NCBI GenBank assembly: GCA_963728965.1 | Contig: CAVSMH010000008.1 | Coordinates: 310,001 to 374,000, forward strand | Reading direction: 5' to 3' | DNA length: 64,000 bases | Source: DASQZT01 sp963728965 | Lineage (GTDB): Bacteria; Acidobacteriota; Terriglobia; Bryobacterales; Bryobacteraceae | Part shown: positions 52,435 to 61,359 of the stretch, one piece after another | Layout: each line of letters starts with the position of its first letter | Position numbering within the stretch: the stretch's first letter is position 1 | Position numbers and translations under genes: made by a program | The notes under the pieces: model-generated | The model's input: the letters and a program-made list of their open reading frames with translations, nothing else | Told to the model about the DNA's origin: nothing | The model's database searches: none

Positions 52435-55239
52435 GTGAAACTCGTACTGGTCTTTCTGGGGATCGCCGTGCTCGCGCCGGCGCAAGAAACTGTCAATTTC
52501 GCCAGCGTGAGCGGGCGTGTGAGCGATCCGTCGGGGGCGGTGGTGGAAGGCGCGGCCGTGATCATCCGTCACACCGACACGAACTTGAAGAGCAGCACCG
52601 TCACAGACCGGGAAGGACGCTTCCGATTCCCGTACCTGAAAGTGGGGCCGTGCGAACTCCGCGTGCTGCGGCCGGGCTTCGCCGAGTTTACCCGCGATCT
52701 GAACCTCTCGGTAGGCGCGGCTTTCGAATTGCCGATCACGCTGGGGGTGGCCTCCTCGGAAACCAACGTTACGGTCTTAAGCGAGGCCACGCCGCTCGAT
52801 ACGGCACGCACGCAGGTGGCGGGCACCGTCACGCACAACGAAGTCCGCTCGCTGCCGCTTAACGGGCGCAACTTTCTGGACCTGGCGCTGCTGGTGCCGG
52901 GAGTGTCGCCGACCAACACGGCCAGCAACCAGCTGTTCGCGGAGACTTCCGCCGTGCCGGGCCAGGGCGTCTCGGTGGGCAGCCAGCGCAACTTCTCCAA
53001 CAGCTTCATTGTGGACGGCCTTTCGGCCAACGACGATGCGGCGGGGCTGGGGGGGATCTTTTACGGTCTCGACGTGGTGCAGGAATTTCAGGTGGTCACC
53101 TCCGGAGCGCAGGCCGAACTGGGACGGGCGCTGGGAGGCTACGTCAGCATGGTCACGCGCAGCGGCACCAACGCGCTGCACGGGGATCTATACAACTACG
53201 TTCGCAACCAGCGCTTCAATGCCGCCAACCCGCTTTCGCATACCCGGCTTCCCTCGACGCAGGCGCAGTACGGCGCCAGCGTAGGCGGGCCGATTCTCCG
53301 CGACCGGACCTTTTACTTTGCCAATTTCGAGCAGCGGCAACTGAATCAGAGCGGGCTGGTGACGATCGCGCCGGGGAATGTGGACGCCATCAATGCGCGG
53401 CTCCGCGAGGCAGGTTCCCGGGGAGCGGCGCTGGCCAGCGGGCTGTACCCGAACCCGGTTCACAGCACCAACCTGCTGGCCAAGGCGGATCACCAGTTTC
53501 GCGCCAACGATCAATTCAGCCTGCGCTACAGCCTCTACACGGTGGCCAGCGACCACTCGCGCGGCGCGGGGGCGCTCAGCGCCGTCAGCGCGTCGGCGGG
53601 GCTGAACGACAGCGACCACACGGTGGCCTTCGGGAACATCGCCACGCTCTCCGCGCACACGGTCAATGAAACGCGGGGGCAGTTCACATACAGCCACCTG
53701 CGGGCGCCCGCCAGCGATCCCGTCGGACCGGCGGTATCGATTGCCGGGGTGGCCTCCTTCGGAACGCTGTCCAACTCTCCGGACGGCCGGCTCAACCGGT
53801 TGTATGAACTGGTGGACAACCTGTCCCACCAGGCGGGCGCGCATGCCCTGCGGGCCGGCGCCGACTTCGTATATAACGACCTGTCGATCCGTTTTCCGCG
53901 GGCCGTTCGGGGCAGCTATACCTTCTCGTCGCTGGCCAACTTTCTGCTGGGCGCGTATAACAATTCCGGATTCACGCAGACGTTCGGCAACACCTCCGTT
54001 GCGCAGCGCAATCCGAACGTGGGGATGTACGCGCAGGACGAGTGGAAGGTGAACTCGCACCTCACATTGAACGCGGGGGTACGCTACGATCTTCAGTTTC
54101 TGGAGAGCATCGCCACCGATACCAACAATCTTTCGCCGCGGGCCGGCTTCGCCTGGTCTCCGGCGGGCCGGCGCACGGTGGTGCGCGGCAACTTCGGGCT
54201 GTTCTACGACCGGGTGCCGCTGCGCGCGCTGGCCAATGCCCTGCTTTCGAGCGGCAACACGACGACGCTGACCAGCGCCAGCCAGGTGAGCGTGAGCCTT
54301 TCCCCGGCACAAACCGGAGCGCCGGTGTTTCCGGCGATTCTGCCCGGGGATGCGGTGCCCGCGGGCGTGCTGGTCAACTTCAGCACCATGGACCGGCATC
54401 TGCAGAACGCCTATGCGGTGAAAGGCAGCTTCGAAATCGAGCACCAGTTCGGCGACCATGTAACGGTGAGCGCCGGCTACCAGCACCTGCGCGGGCTGCA
54501 CCTGATCGATTCGGTGAACCAGAACCCGCCGGCGTGCGCCGCGTCGGGCAACAACAACGGCTGCCGCCCGGACCCGACGTATGCGAACGACGGCCGGTAC
54601 TCGTCGCTGGCGGACTCGCACTATGACGGCCTGCACGTCTCGCTCGTCGAGCGGCCCACGAAATGGGGCAGTTACCGGGTATCGTACACGTGGTCTAAAG
54701 CGCTGGACAACGTGGGTGAGTTTTTCTTCAGCTCACCGATCGACAACTACAACATCTGGCGCGATTACGGGCGGTCGGACGACGACCAGCGCCACCGTGT
54801 GGCGTTCGATGGTGCGATCCACTCTTCGATGGCGCCTTCCCGAAACGCCTGGGACCGCCTCACCCACGGGTTTCAACTGAGCGGGATGCTGCAATACTAC
54901 TCGGCGCTTCCGTTGAACATCACGTCGGGGGTTACGACGGTGCAGGGCACGGCCGGAAGGCCGATCGTGAACGGCGCGTTCATCGGCCGCAACTCGGGAA
55001 CAGGCAGCGACTTCTTCAGCGTGAGCACGCGGGTCAGCCGGGTATTCGCCCTGGGCGAACGCATCCGGCTGCAAACTATCGCCGAGGCATTCAACGCATT
55101 GAATCACCGCAACAATCTTACGAAGAACGGCACGTTCGGCGCGGGCGCATTCCCCAGCCAACCCGCGCCCGCCTTCGGACAGGTCACCGCCGTCAACGAT
55201 CCGCGAAGCATGCAACTGGCGGTACGGCTGAGTTTTTAG
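52435..55239 (+). CDS. TonB-dependent receptor, Oar-like, with carboxypeptidase-regulatory domain
   Basis: A 934-residue outer-membrane protein from GTG 52435 with a strong GGGGGAGG site. Signal peptide about 1-17, then a CarboxypepD_reg Ig-like domain (about 22-105: ASVSGRVSDPSGAVVEGAAV, TDREGRFRFPYLKVGP), a plug domain (about 125-235: LDTARTQVAGTVTHNEVRSL, PLNGRNFLDLALLVPGVSPT, FIVDGLSANDDA) and a 22-strand-type beta barrel ending MQLAVRLSF with terminal Phe. Acidobacteria hold many such receptors for oligosaccharide or metal uptake; the ligand is unknown. The small Cys-rich protein directly upstream may help supply or sense it. Confidence 0.92.
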   Translation: MKLVLVFLGIAVLAPAQETVNFASVSGRVSDPSGAVVEGAAVIIRHTDTNLKSSTVTDREGRFRFPYLKVGPCELRVLRPGFAEFTRDLNLSVGAAFELPITLGVASSETNVTVLSEATPLDTARTQVAGTVTHNEVRSLPLNGRNFLDLALLVPGVSPTNTASNQLFAETSAVPGQGVSVGSQRNFSNSFIVDGLSANDDAAGLGGIFYGLDVVQEFQVVTSGAQAELGRALGGYVSMVTRSGTNALHGDLYNYVRNQRFNAANPLSHTRLPSTQAQYGASVGGPILRDRTFYFANFEQRQLNQSGLVTIAPGNVDAINARLREAGSRGAALASGLYPNPVHSTNLLAKADHQFRANDQFSLRYSLYTVASDHSRGAGALSAVSASAGLNDSDHTVAFGNIATLSAHTVNETRGQFTYSHLRAPASDPVGPAVSIAGVASFGTLSNSPDGRLNRLYELVDNLSHQAGAHALRAGADFVYNDLSIRFPRAVRGSYTFSSLANFLLGAYNNSGFTQTFGNTSVAQRNPNVGMYAQDEWKVNSHLTLNAGVRYDLQFLESIATDTNNLSPRAGFAWSPAGRRTVVRGNFGLFYDRVPLRALANALLSSGNTTTLTSASQVSVSLSPAQTGAPVFPAILPGDAVPAGVLVNFSTMDRHLQNAYAVKGSFEIEHQFGDHVTVSAGYQHLRGLHLIDSVNQNPPACAASGNNNGCRPDPTYANDGRYSSLADSHYDGLHVSLVERPTKWGSYRVSYTWSKALDNVGEFFFSSPIDNYNIWRDYGRSDDDQRHRVAFDGAIHSSMAPSRNAWDRLTHGFQLSGMLQYYSALPLNITSGVTTVQGTAGRPIVNGAFIGRNSGTGSDFFSVSTRVSRVFALGERIRLQTIAEAFNALNHRNNLTKNGTFGAGAFPSQPAPAFGQVTAVNDPRSMQLAVRLSF

Positions 55240-55390
55240 GCCGCTGTTCGGCTTGGCGGTTTAACGCGTCAGCTTGGATCTCTTTCGAGTGGCGACGATT
55301 CGCCCCAAGCAGATGGATTAAGCTCCTCAGGCCTGGCGGTCCAGACAGAAGGCAGAACCGGGCGGTCCTTACGTACCGCCCGCCGGCCAT

Positions 55391-57667
55391 TTACGGTTCG
55401 TTGGCGGCGGTTGGGGTGTGCGCGGGCGCTGCCAGCGAGAGGGCGAGAGTTGCCCAACTGGTGCCGGCGGCGGAGATCCATTGATCGAAGCCGTGCGGGA
55501 AGCCGGAATCGAAATAAGGCTGGAAGGTCATGGAGCGGCTGCGGACAAACCAGGAGCCATCCTCCTGTTGCGTGCTGAGGAGGTACTTCACGCCCTTCTG
55601 ATATGCGCCGTCGGAGACCGGCAAGCCGGCGGTCTGCAGAGCCACCAGCGCGCGGCCGGTGGCGAATGCGGTGCTCGGCGTGGTGTCGATGTCGGCCCAG
55701 CCGCCGTCGCTGCGTTGGGTGGCAATCAGGTCGTGCACAGCCTTCTGAACGGCATCCTTGTACTTGCCGCTCCAAACGAGTCCCGTGAGACGTCCGACCC
55801 GATCTTCGTTGCCTTTGGGCTGCTGTTTGGCGAGCCACGCCGCGGCCAGTTGAATGGCCTGGTCATACGATGCCCGTTCCAGCTTGGGCGCATAGAGTTG
55901 CATGGCGCGCATGGCGATGGCGGTTTGCGCGAGGTAATCGGAACAGATCGGCGGGCGGGTATCGGCGGAGAGGTAGGCCCAGTGTCCGTCAGCGCCCTGG
56001 CGGTTCTTCAGGTAGATGGCGGCCGTGTCGGTGTTCAAATCGGCTTTGTAGTGCTCGGCGTCGAGCCCCAGAAGCATATCGCCAATGACGACCGGTCCGA
56101 AGAACTCGCCCACAGGTGCGATGAATCCCTGGTGCAGATTGTCGCGCATCTGCATGAGGCCGAAAACGTTCCCCTGGACTTGCTGCGCGGCTGTTTTCTC
56201 GTCCACCGCAAAGCCGTTGAGGCGGGCGGATCCCACCGCCATGGCGGCGAAGCTGTTGTTGTGACAGGAAGCGCAGGCGGCCTTGGGAATGAAATTAGCG
56301 TCGGCCTTCTGGATGAGAGGAAGACTTCCCTGGATGGCGCTGGGGATGGTGTTGTCGCGGCGCGGCTTCAACTGGGGCGGAGGCGCTGCATTGCTCTTCG
56401 CGCCGGACTTCAACAGGAAGGCGACGATGGGCGTGTCGCCGTGCTGGCGGGCGATGTCGAGGGCGGTCCAACCGCTATCGGCTCCTAGTTTATGCGCGTC
56501 CTTGGCGTTGACGTCGGCGCCGTGTTCCACCAACATCTTGACTACTTCGAGCGGGAGATTGTCGGATGCGGCCGCGTACATCAGGGGAGTTCTTCCCAGC
56601 GGGTCGACGATGTTGACGTCGGCGCCGTGATCGAGCACCATCTTGACGGCATTCACGTCGCCGGTAATGGCGATGTCGGCCAGCGCCAAGCTGTAGTCCT
56701 TCTTGTCGATCTCCTTGGCGGTCAACAGAGACAGGCATTTGGAGCACTCCATGGTGACGGCCATGTTGATGGCCATCTCGCCGACCGGTTTCACTTCCGC
56801 GCCCTTGCCGATGAGCATTTCCACGCTGGCGGCGTCGCCGGCGGTGGCGGCTTCCAGCAGCGGGGACGATTCGGCGGAGGGATGCGGATTGGGATTGGGA
56901 TTCGCGCCCTTGTCGAGAAGCAGCCTCACGACGGCGGAATTGCCCGGTTTGCGGGCCGCGATCATGAGCGGCGTGCGCATGTCGCTGGAGCGGGCGTTGA
57001 CGTCCGCGCCGTGGGTTAGCAGCACCTTGGTCTTGTCCATTTCGGTGGCCGCCCACATCAGCGCCGTGGCGTTGGCGTCATTCCTCTTATTGGGATCCGC
57101 GCCCAGCTTCGACAGGCGTTCCAACGTCGCCGCATTGGTGTAGAGCACAGCATACATGAAGGGTGTGGAACCCTCGGGGCCGCGCGCGTTGAGCAACTTC
57201 GCGTCCCCGGCGGCGAATCTCATGAACTTCGGTAGATCGCCCTCGTGCAGCGCTTCGACCATGGCGAGCGCCTTGGGATTGATCGGCAGCGACTCGGCTT
57301 CATTGGCGAGCGCGTCCGGCCAGTCGGCGCCCTGCTCGATCCAACGTTTGATGGTGTCGATCTGCTCCGGCTTGAGCGTGCCGGTGGGCGGCATTTGCAT
57401 TCCGTAGTCGTTGCCGGATATACGGTGGAACAGGAAGCTGTTCTCGGCGCTGCCCGGCACGATGCCGCGGCGATTGATCACCGCGCTCTTGCGGTCCAGC
57501 CGCATGCCGCTGGCAGGCTGCGTCCCGCTGTGGCACGTGACACAGTTCTGGCGCAAGATCGGCAGCACATCCTTCGCGAAATCTACTCTTACAGCAGTCT
57601 GAGCCGGCAGCAGCCGTATGACGGCCAGTGAGCACAACATGGGCAGCGACAGTTTGGAACACCGCAT
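55391..57667 (-). CDS. Exported multidomain protein: cytochrome c, ankyrin repeats, second haem site, terpenoid-cyclase-like toroid
   Basis: About 758 residues from ATG 57667, chosen for AGGGGG just upstream and because a signal peptide (LSLPMLCSLAVIRLLPAQ) starts there. Domain 1 (about 25-110) is a planctomycete-type cytochrome c with QNCVTCHSG (about 37-45) and YGMQMPPTGTL. Domain 2 (about 125-425) is a run of ankyrin repeats with several G-ADVN turns (LLTHGADVNARSSDMRTPLM, VLDHGADVNIVDPLGRTPLM, LVEHGADVNAKDA). A second CxxCH (ACASCHNNSF) lies near 464. Domain 3 (about 530-745) repeats QxxDGxW-like motifs (NRQGADGHWAY, TQRSDGGWAD, TQQEDGSWFV), as in squalene-cyclase/prenyltransferase toroids. 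Location is periplasmic. Role unknown; an electron-transfer or scaffold function is inference. Confidence 0.85.
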   Translation of the reverse strand: MRCSKLSLPMLCSLAVIRLLPAQTAVRVDFAKDVLPILRQNCVTCHSGTQPASGMRLDRKSAVINRRGIVPGSAENSFLFHRISGNDYGMQMPPTGTLKPEQIDTIKRWIEQGADWPDALANEAESLPINPKALAMVEALHEGDLPKFMRFAAGDAKLLNARGPEGSTPFMYAVLYTNAATLERLSKLGADPNKRNDANATALMWAATEMDKTKVLLTHGADVNARSSDMRTPLMIAARKPGNSAVVRLLLDKGANPNPNPHPSAESSPLLEAATAGDAASVEMLIGKGAEVKPVGEMAINMAVTMECSKCLSLLTAKEIDKKDYSLALADIAITGDVNAVKMVLDHGADVNIVDPLGRTPLMYAAASDNLPLEVVKMLVEHGADVNAKDAHKLGADSGWTALDIARQHGDTPIVAFLLKSGAKSNAAPPPQLKPRRDNTIPSAIQGSLPLIQKADANFIPKAACASCHNNSFAAMAVGSARLNGFAVDEKTAAQQVQGNVFGLMQMRDNLHQGFIAPVGEFFGPVVIGDMLLGLDAEHYKADLNTDTAAIYLKNRQGADGHWAYLSADTRPPICSDYLAQTAIAMRAMQLYAPKLERASYDQAIQLAAAWLAKQQPKGNEDRVGRLTGLVWSGKYKDAVQKAVHDLIATQRSDGGWADIDTTPSTAFATGRALVALQTAGLPVSDGAYQKGVKYLLSTQQEDGSWFVRSRSMTFQPYFDSGFPHGFDQWISAAGTSWATLALSLAAPAHTPTAANEP

Positions 57668-58199
57668 ACATCCCCCTAAGAGCGGAACGGCTACCGCGAG
57701 ACAACCACCAGTGCGGAATCCGTTACGTGATTTGCCCGGCATCCCCGAGGGCACCTTCCGGGTTGATCTATTCTACACGCAAGCGATCTTCCGGGGCAGA
57801 GAATTCTCCAATCCGCAACAAACTCTTAGGCCGGCAACTCACCGGGGAAAACCGATCGCTCGCCGCTGCGATGCGTGGGGACGAGGTCTGCAACTAGACC
57901 GGCGCTTCTGGGGCATACGGGCGGGGAGGGCCCGACTGAAGGCGCCGCCCCGCTCCGCTAACTGCACTACCCACAGACCCGGCTTCGACCGGTTCAGAAA
58001 GTACAACTGCCCCGCCGGCGGCCACACCGGTAGCCGGTTTCTATCCAGCGAAACCTGCCGCTTGGCGGAACCGTTCATGGCCCGTACGGTACACCTGCGC
58101 GCTGCCAGATTCGTTGCTGGTGTTCCGACTTTCATCCTCGACCCCAAGTAAGGGGGCGGATTTCTCTCGCCGAGCTCCGATGGGCATATAATCTCTGCC
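57668..58199. other. Intergenic region upstream of the sigma factor gene
   Basis: The 532 bases between the divergent genes hold no supported gene. Open frames on both strands here have Arg/Pro-rich, non-family sequences and no ribosome sites. A perfect TATAAT at 58187-58192 is 7 nt before the sigma factor ATG. No transposase relic, tRNA or clear repeat was seen. Confidence 0.5.
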
Positions 58200-58799
58200 A
58201 TGGGGTCAGCTACGAATCCTGACCCGGGAAGCATCACCCGGCTGCTGCTGTCCTGGAGCGGCGGGCGCCAGTCCGCTCTGGATGAGCTGGTGCCGCTGGT
58301 TTACCGCGAACTGCGGCGCCTCGCGGCCGCGTATCTCCGCCGCGAACGTCTCGATCACACGTTACAGGCGACCGCCCTGGTCCACGAGGCATACCTCCGC
58401 CTGGTTGACCAGAGCATCGCCGATTGCCACACCCGCGCGCGCTTCTTTGGCATCGCGGCCAACGTCATGCGCCAGATTCTGGTCAATCACGCCGAACGCC
58501 ACAAGGCGGCCAAGCGCGGCGGCGGGAACAAGGTCGCTCTCGATGAGGCCATGGCCCTGCCGGACGGGTCCGACGCCGTGGACGTGGTGGCCCTGGACAG
58601 GGCTCTGACCAAACTCGCGCAACTCGATGAGCGGCAGTGCCGCATCGTGGAGATGCGCTTCTTCTGCGGTCTGCCTGAACAGGAGATCGCGGAAGTTCTG
58701 GGGGTTTCGGTTCGCACCGTCAAGCGCGACTGGATGTCGGCCAAAGCATGGCTGCACGGCGAGATCATGTACGGGGGAGCGGCCGCGGTGAGGCAGTGA
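58200..58799 (+). CDS. ECF-type RNA polymerase sigma factor
   Basis: A 199-residue sigma factor of the acidobacterial ECF-like group usually paired with kinases. Region 2 includes VPLVYRELRRLAAAYLRRER, LDHTLQATALVHEAYLRLVD and FFGIAANVMRQILVNHAER; region 4 includes LDERQCRIVEMRFFCGLPEQ and EIAEVLGVSVRTVKRDWMSA. Region 3 is absent. The ATG follows a consensus TATAAT by 7 nt, suggesting a leaderless transcript. The Ser/Thr kinase gene begins 7 nt after its stop, so both are made together and the kinase probably regulates the sigma factor's activity. Confidence 0.93.
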   Translation: MGSATNPDPGSITRLLLSWSGGRQSALDELVPLVYRELRRLAAAYLRRERLDHTLQATALVHEAYLRLVDQSIADCHTRARFFGIAANVMRQILVNHAERHKAAKRGGGNKVALDEAMALPDGSDAVDVVALDRALTKLAQLDERQCRIVEMRFFCGLPEQEIAEVLGVSVRTVKRDWMSAKAWLHGEIMYGGAAAVRQ

Positions 58800-58806
58800 C
58801 GCCGCG

Positions 58807-61305
58807 ATGACACCGCGGGACTGGCAGCAGATCAAAGAACTTGTCGCGGACGCGCTAGAGCGCGAAGGCGCCGATCGCGACGCCTTCCTTCAAAAAGTGT
58901 CCGAGGGGGGTGACACTGTCGGACGCGAGGTGCAGCGCCTCGTCGCGGAGCACGAGCAGGCTGCGGGTTTTCTGGCGCAGCGCATCTCCCTCGAATCTAA
59001 ACTCTCCGGGATCTCCGAACCCGAAGATCCCGCGTTGACGCAGCAGCGCATCGGTCCGTATCGGATTCTGCGCGAACTCGGCCACGGGGGCATGGGAGCC
59101 GTCTACCTGGCCGAACGCGCTGACGGGCAATTCCACAAGCAGGTCGCCATCAAACTGGTCCATCCGCAACTCAGCACGGAAGAGATCCTGCGGCGGTTCC
59201 GCAATGAGCGTCAGATTCTAGCCGTGCTCAACCACCCCAATATCGCGCGGCTTCTGGACGGCGGCACCACCGAGGACGGGCGGCCCTATCTGGTGATGGA
59301 GTACGTGGAAGGCGTGCCTATCCACCACTGGTGCCAAAGCCGCAAGTTGAACGTGCGGGACCGCCTCAGACTTTTCCGGAAGGTCTGCGATGCGGTGCAG
59401 TATGCGCACGACATGCAGGTTCTGCATCGCGATATCAAACCTGGCAATATCTCGGTAGTCACCGACGGGACGCCGCAATTGCTGGATTTCGGCATCGCGA
59501 AGGTGCTGAGCCGGGAACTCTCCGCCGAGACGCTGGAGACGGCCGTGGGCTTGGGGCCGATGACGCCCGAATACGCCAGTCCCGAGCAGATTCGCGGCGA
59601 TCCGATCGGGCCGGCCAGCGATATTTATTCGCTGGGTGTGGTGCTCTACCAACTGCTCAGCGGACAACTCCCCTATGCGATTCGGGGGAGCGATTACGGG
59701 CAGTTGCGCCGGCTCATCTGCGAACAGGAGCCGTTGAAGCCGAGTCTACCGGGCGACCTTGATAAGGTGGTGCTGAAGGCGCTGCGCAAGGAGCCGGAGA
59801 GGCGCTACGCATCGGTCGCGCAGCTTTCGGAGGACATCGAACGTTTCCTGCAGGATATGCCGGTCCGGGCGCACCGTGAGAATCTGGTGTATCGAGCCGC
59901 CAAATTCCTCAAGCGGAACCGGACCGCGGCGGTGGCGGCGGTCCTGGGCGCTGCGGTAGTTCTGGCGCTGATTGCCGGCCTGGGGCGATTTGGCGTTTCT
60001 CCGCGCGGAGGGAACCCCACGCGCGTGGTTCCGGATCCGCGCTGGGGCCATCTCCGCTTTGAGAAGATCGCCGGCATCGGCGACCGTGCCCCGGGAGGTG
60101 GATTCTACGCGAGTGATTTCGAGCCGTATGGTTTGAACAGCAGCAGCGATCTGGCCTTTGCCGCCGATCTCTCTACGGGGGGCGAGGGCGCCTTCCTCCT
60201 GGCGGCGGGCAGTGCAAGGGTGGCCGTCGCGCTTGCGCGGCACGGCGAAGCGGCGCCCGGCGGAGGCGTATTTGAAGGCAGCACGCTCGGCCACACCGCG
60301 ATCAACAATGCCGGCGATCTCGCGTTCGTGTTCGGCCTGAAGCCGTTCAGCGCTCCGGCGCTGAAGGGGTTCAGCAAAGCCGGTCTGTTCCGCTACTCGC
60401 GCCGGGACGGGACCGTGAGCGCCCTGGTCGTTCCGGGAGTCACCGTTGCGCCCGGGTTCGGCACCTTCGAATCCGCCGGACAGCACGCCAGCATGAACAC
60501 CGCCGGCGACATCGTCTTCCCCGGGGTAGTGCGAACCTTGCAAGGTGTGGCGCCGGCCAGCGGTGTGGGGCAGGGAATCTTTATGGCGGACCGCGCCGGC
60601 CGCATCACAAAAGTGGCTGCGCCCGGCGATCCTGCTCCCGGACGAGGCGTATACGATTTCGCTGCGAATCCGTGGATCAACGATCGCGGCGATATTGCCT
60701 TTGGAGCTCATGTAGCGGGAGAGGAGTGCATCCCCATCACGCCGGGCTGCATGGAAAGCATCTATCTGAGGAGTGCGGCTTCCGGCAGGATCGAATCCAT
60801 CGCCCACCAGGGCGGCCAGGCCGTCAACGGGAACTTCCTCCGCGGCGCTTGGGGACCCGCGATCAACAACAGTGGGGACCTGGTGTTCATGGGGGAACTG
60901 ATGCCGCCGCCGGGTCTCCCTTCCGCTCGCGGCATCTATCTGTACTCGAACGGGGTCACCGCGCTCATCGCCCGGCCCGGCGACATCATGCCGGACGGAC
61001 GCAAAATCCTGACGGTGAATCCGGTATCTTCAGCCGGCAACTATTCGCTAAACCAACGTAGCGAGGTGAGTTTTAACGCTGCTCTGGAAGATGGCGATTC
61101 CGGATTGTACGTGTACTCGCGGGGCGCGCTGCATCTTGTGGCCGGGACCGGAACGGCGATACCAGGCGTGGGCACGGTCGCCAGCGTCTCCGGCCTCATT
61201 GGAGGAGTCCTGAACGATGCCGGCCAGGTCTTCTTCTGGGCAACTCCGAAGGACGGGCGTGGCGTGCTGCTCCTCGCCACGCCGTCGCCGGAGGCCGGCA
61301 AATGA
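58807..61305 (+). CDS. Membrane Ser/Thr protein kinase with a seven-repeat extracytoplasmic domain
   Basis: An 832-residue receptor-like kinase. After an N-terminal helical segment (about 1-80), the kinase domain (about 82-350) has IGPYRILRELGHGGMGAVYL (Gly loop), VAIKLV (catalytic Lys), VLHRDIKPGNIS (catalytic loop), LLDFGIAKVL and TPEYASPEQIRGDP. One membrane helix follows (about 375-395, AVAAVLGAAVVLALIAGLG). The C-terminal part (about 410-830) has seven repeats with a core x-N-xx-G/S-D-ha-F: LNSSSDLAFAADL, INNAGDLAFVFGL, MNTAGDIVFPGVV, INDRGDIAFGAHV, INNSGDLVFMGEL, LNQRSEVSFNAAL, LNDAGQVFFWATP. This should fold as a seven-bladed propeller outside the cytoplasm and act as a sensor. Confidence 0.9.
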   Translation: MTPRDWQQIKELVADALEREGADRDAFLQKVSEGGDTVGREVQRLVAEHEQAAGFLAQRISLESKLSGISEPEDPALTQQRIGPYRILRELGHGGMGAVYLAERADGQFHKQVAIKLVHPQLSTEEILRRFRNERQILAVLNHPNIARLLDGGTTEDGRPYLVMEYVEGVPIHHWCQSRKLNVRDRLRLFRKVCDAVQYAHDMQVLHRDIKPGNISVVTDGTPQLLDFGIAKVLSRELSAETLETAVGLGPMTPEYASPEQIRGDPIGPASDIYSLGVVLYQLLSGQLPYAIRGSDYGQLRRLICEQEPLKPSLPGDLDKVVLKALRKEPERRYASVAQLSEDIERFLQDMPVRAHRENLVYRAAKFLKRNRTAAVAAVLGAAVVLALIAGLGRFGVSPRGGNPTRVVPDPRWGHLRFEKIAGIGDRAPGGGFYASDFEPYGLNSSSDLAFAADLSTGGEGAFLLAAGSARVAVALARHGEAAPGGGVFEGSTLGHTAINNAGDLAFVFGLKPFSAPALKGFSKAGLFRYSRRDGTVSALVVPGVTVAPGFGTFESAGQHASMNTAGDIVFPGVVRTLQGVAPASGVGQGIFMADRAGRITKVAAPGDPAPGRGVYDFAANPWINDRGDIAFGAHVAGEECIPITPGCMESIYLRSAASGRIESIAHQGGQAVNGNFLRGAWGPAINNSGDLVFMGELMPPPGLPSARGIYLYSNGVTALIARPGDIMPDGRKILTVNPVSSAGNYSLNQRSEVSFNAALEDGDSGLYVYSRGALHLVAGTGTAIPGVGTVASVSGLIGGVLNDAGQVFFWATPKDGRGVLLLATPSPEAGK

Positions 61306-61359
61306 GAGGCCTCGATCCTGCGTCTCCGGCCTCTAAAAGGGGTTGCCCATTCGGGCCGC

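Noticed and set aside
53188..54636. 482-codon minus-strand frame opposite the TonB receptor
   Set aside because: Arg/Val/Gly-rich translation without domains; the sense strand encodes a clear beta-barrel receptor.
57618..58151. 177-codon plus-strand frame ahead of the sigma factor
   Set aside because: Arg/Pro/Gly-rich, partly opposite the start of the cytochrome/ankyrin gene, no ribosome site and no similarity I recognise.
61303..61337. Inverted repeat AGAGGCC ... GGCCTCT after the kinase gene
   Set aside because: Seven-bp stem with a 16-nt loop and only a short A-rich tail; too weak to call a terminator.
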